This document shows, one piece after another, positions 63,120 to 64,000 of a stretch of DNA of 64,000 bases. Source of the stretch: Helicobacter sp. 13S00401-1 (GTDB taxonomy: Bacteria; Campylobacterota; Campylobacteria; Campylobacterales; Helicobacteraceae); assembly GCF_002272925.1 (NCBI RefSeq), contig NZ_MLAR01000004.1, positions 93,969-157,968 on the forward strand. Direction: 5' to 3'. Position numbers and translations under genes: made by a program. Below the pieces are notes generated by a model, which was given only the letters and a program-made list of their open reading frames with translations, searched no databases and was not told where the DNA came from. Position 1 is the first letter of the stretch. Each line of letters begins with the position of its first letter.

Positions 63120-63421
63120 CTTCTTTAACTTCTATCTTTTTAGTATTTGTTATAACTAAAATTTATATTATTAAATATGATATTTTCAATATGACATTGC
63201 ATGTTAGAAAGATGGTTTGTGTTTATATAATTTTTATCATTGTGAGTTTGATTTTACAAGCGTGGTAATTATAAGATTTTTTTATTTTAGAAAAAGCAGT
63301 ATGCAAGGGATTAGACGTAATATTTTATAGATAAAAGCTAGGGAGATAAAGAGAGTATCTAACTAATAAGCCTCTTAATTCCTTACTAAAATAAACTAAG
63401 TCTATTTTTTCTTTAGGTTCT
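63120..63421. other. AT-rich intergenic region with an orphan -10-like box
   Basis: No gene is seen. A perfect TATAAT on the plus strand (63226-63231) has no downstream plus-strand gene, since the next gene is on the minus strand. A short T7 run occurs about 40 nt further on, so a small transcript is conceivable, but no stable hairpin precedes the T-run. Confidence 0.3.
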
Positions 63422-63446
63422 TTAAAAAAGGAGGAGGTCCCTCCCC
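63422..63446 (-). terminator. Terminator of the chemoreceptor gene
   Basis: On the minus strand GGAGG-GACCT-CCTCC is a 5-bp GC stem (63444-63430) followed by TTTTTT. It lies about 22 nt after the stop at 63468. Its high GC content stands out in this region. Confidence 0.75.
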
Positions 63447-63467
63447 CATCCTAATCAATCCCTCCCC

Positions 63468-64000
63468 TCACACCTTCTTCCTATTAGCATCACTCATTAT
63501 CTCATCTGCTATATGAGTTACATTACTAGATATCTTAGTAGCATCATCAGCTATATTTACATTACCTTGAGTAGATTGTTCTAATAAAGATATAGCATCA
63601 TTTATTTGAGTTATACCATTAGCTTGTTCTTTTATAGATTCAGCCATATCATTAATTGATTGAACTAAGATATTAGTATTAGATTCTATTTCTCCTAAAG
63701 ACTTTTGAGTTCTTTCTGCTAGTTTTCTTACTTCATCTGCTACTACTGCAAAGCCTCTTCCATGTTCTCCTGCACGTGCAGCTTCTATAGCTGCATTAAG
63801 AGCTAAGAGATTTATTTGATCTGCTATGTCTTTAATAATAACAGTAACACTTTTAATATCTTCAGATTGAGAGATTACTTCATTAGTCTTATTAGATACA
63901 TTTTGCATAGACTGAGTTATTTCTTCTATAGCAGTAGCAGATTGTTCTAAAGAGCTAGCTTGTGCATTAGAACTTTGAGATAAGTTAGTAATAGAAGTAT
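63468..64000 (-). CDS. Methyl-accepting chemotaxis protein, C-terminal part (runs off right edge)
   Basis: The minus-strand frame is open from the right edge to the stop at 63468, about 177 codons, with the N-terminal sensor region outside the window. Visible is the cytoplasmic signalling hairpin: [15 protein letters not shown], the tip [20 protein letters not shown] followed by [23 protein letters not shown], and the descending helix ending SDANRKKV. It signals to CheA through CheW. An internal ATG at 63908 is not a real start. The tip is nearly the same as in TlpD at 43278, as usual for this domain; whether it is a membrane or soluble receptor cannot be said. Confidence 0.95.
   Translation of the reverse strand, partial: TSITNLSQSSNAQASSLEQSATAIEEITQSMQNVSNKTNEVISQSEDIKSVTVIIKDIADQINLLALNAAIEAARAGEHGRGFAVVADEVRKLAERTQKSLGEIESNTNILVQSINDMAESIKEQANGITQINDAISLLEQSTQGNVNIADDATKISSNVTHIADEIMSDANRKKV

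Overview
The window reads as a low-GC (roughly one third G+C, by eye) chromosome segment of an epsilonproteobacterium of the Helicobacter type. The markers are a nuo cluster in which nuoE/nuoF are replaced (a 75-residue HP1264-like protein plus a non-standard flavoprotein), the mfd-ccmA-csd1-csd2 cell-shape locus, folK-flhF, a TlpD-like soluble chemoreceptor, a panD-ybaB pair, and outer-membrane proteins with aromatic C-termini. Several genes that H. pylori lacks, to my knowledge, are here (PEP carboxylase, MetX, a second NuoG), so the species has broader biosynthesis. I cannot name the species. No insertion sequence, prophage, CRISPR array, tRNA or rRNA was seen.

Layout. 1-1491: 5' part of a minus-strand adhesin-like outer-membrane protein running off the left edge, with a 14-T tract in its promoter. 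1492-2576: non-coding, with copy 1 of a dispersed repeat. 2577-9394: ilvC diverging from ppc, a hypothetical gene, the SRP RNA, holA, rpsF-ssb-rpsR. 9648-20124: ligA (two BRCT domains), panD, ybaB, a PDZ protein, ispA, surE, recG, pseI, yggS. 20331-37914: a 15-gene complex I operon, followed by pdxA. 38845-39341: repeat copy 2. 39342-44588: putP, flhF-folK, tlpD. 60952 down to 44653: an unbroken 14-gene minus-strand run (MFS transporter, two dynamin-like proteins, lnt, yraN, an MsrQ-like membrane protein, an orphan response regulator, a small outer-membrane protein, metX, an acetyltransferase, csd2-like, csd1-like, ccmA, mfd). 61133-63050: rnhB and a Hof-like outer-membrane protein. 63468-64000: C-terminal part of a chemoreceptor running off the right edge.

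How the genes fit together. The nuo cluster makes a proton-pumping complex I whose electron-input subunit looks like a fusion of the NuoF Fe-S domain with a GltD/NfnB-type flavoprotein, so the donor is probably not NADH via classical NuoEF. ilvC, ppc, panD, metX and pdxA supply amino acids and cofactors. The csd/ccmA genes shape the peptidoglycan. flhF, pseI, tlpD and the partial chemoreceptor belong to flagellar motility and taxis.

The most unusual signal is a short DNA word, AGATTCT/AGAATCT (often TAGAWTCTA), found far more often than base composition predicts, in all reading frames and both orientations. It also occurs as inverted pairs in terminator-like hairpins, the genomic pattern of DNA-uptake sequences. 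The other main leads are the complex I input subunit, the phase-variable promoter candidate, the dispersed intergenic repeat, and the dynamin-like pair with one ruined P-loop. All counts here were made by eye.
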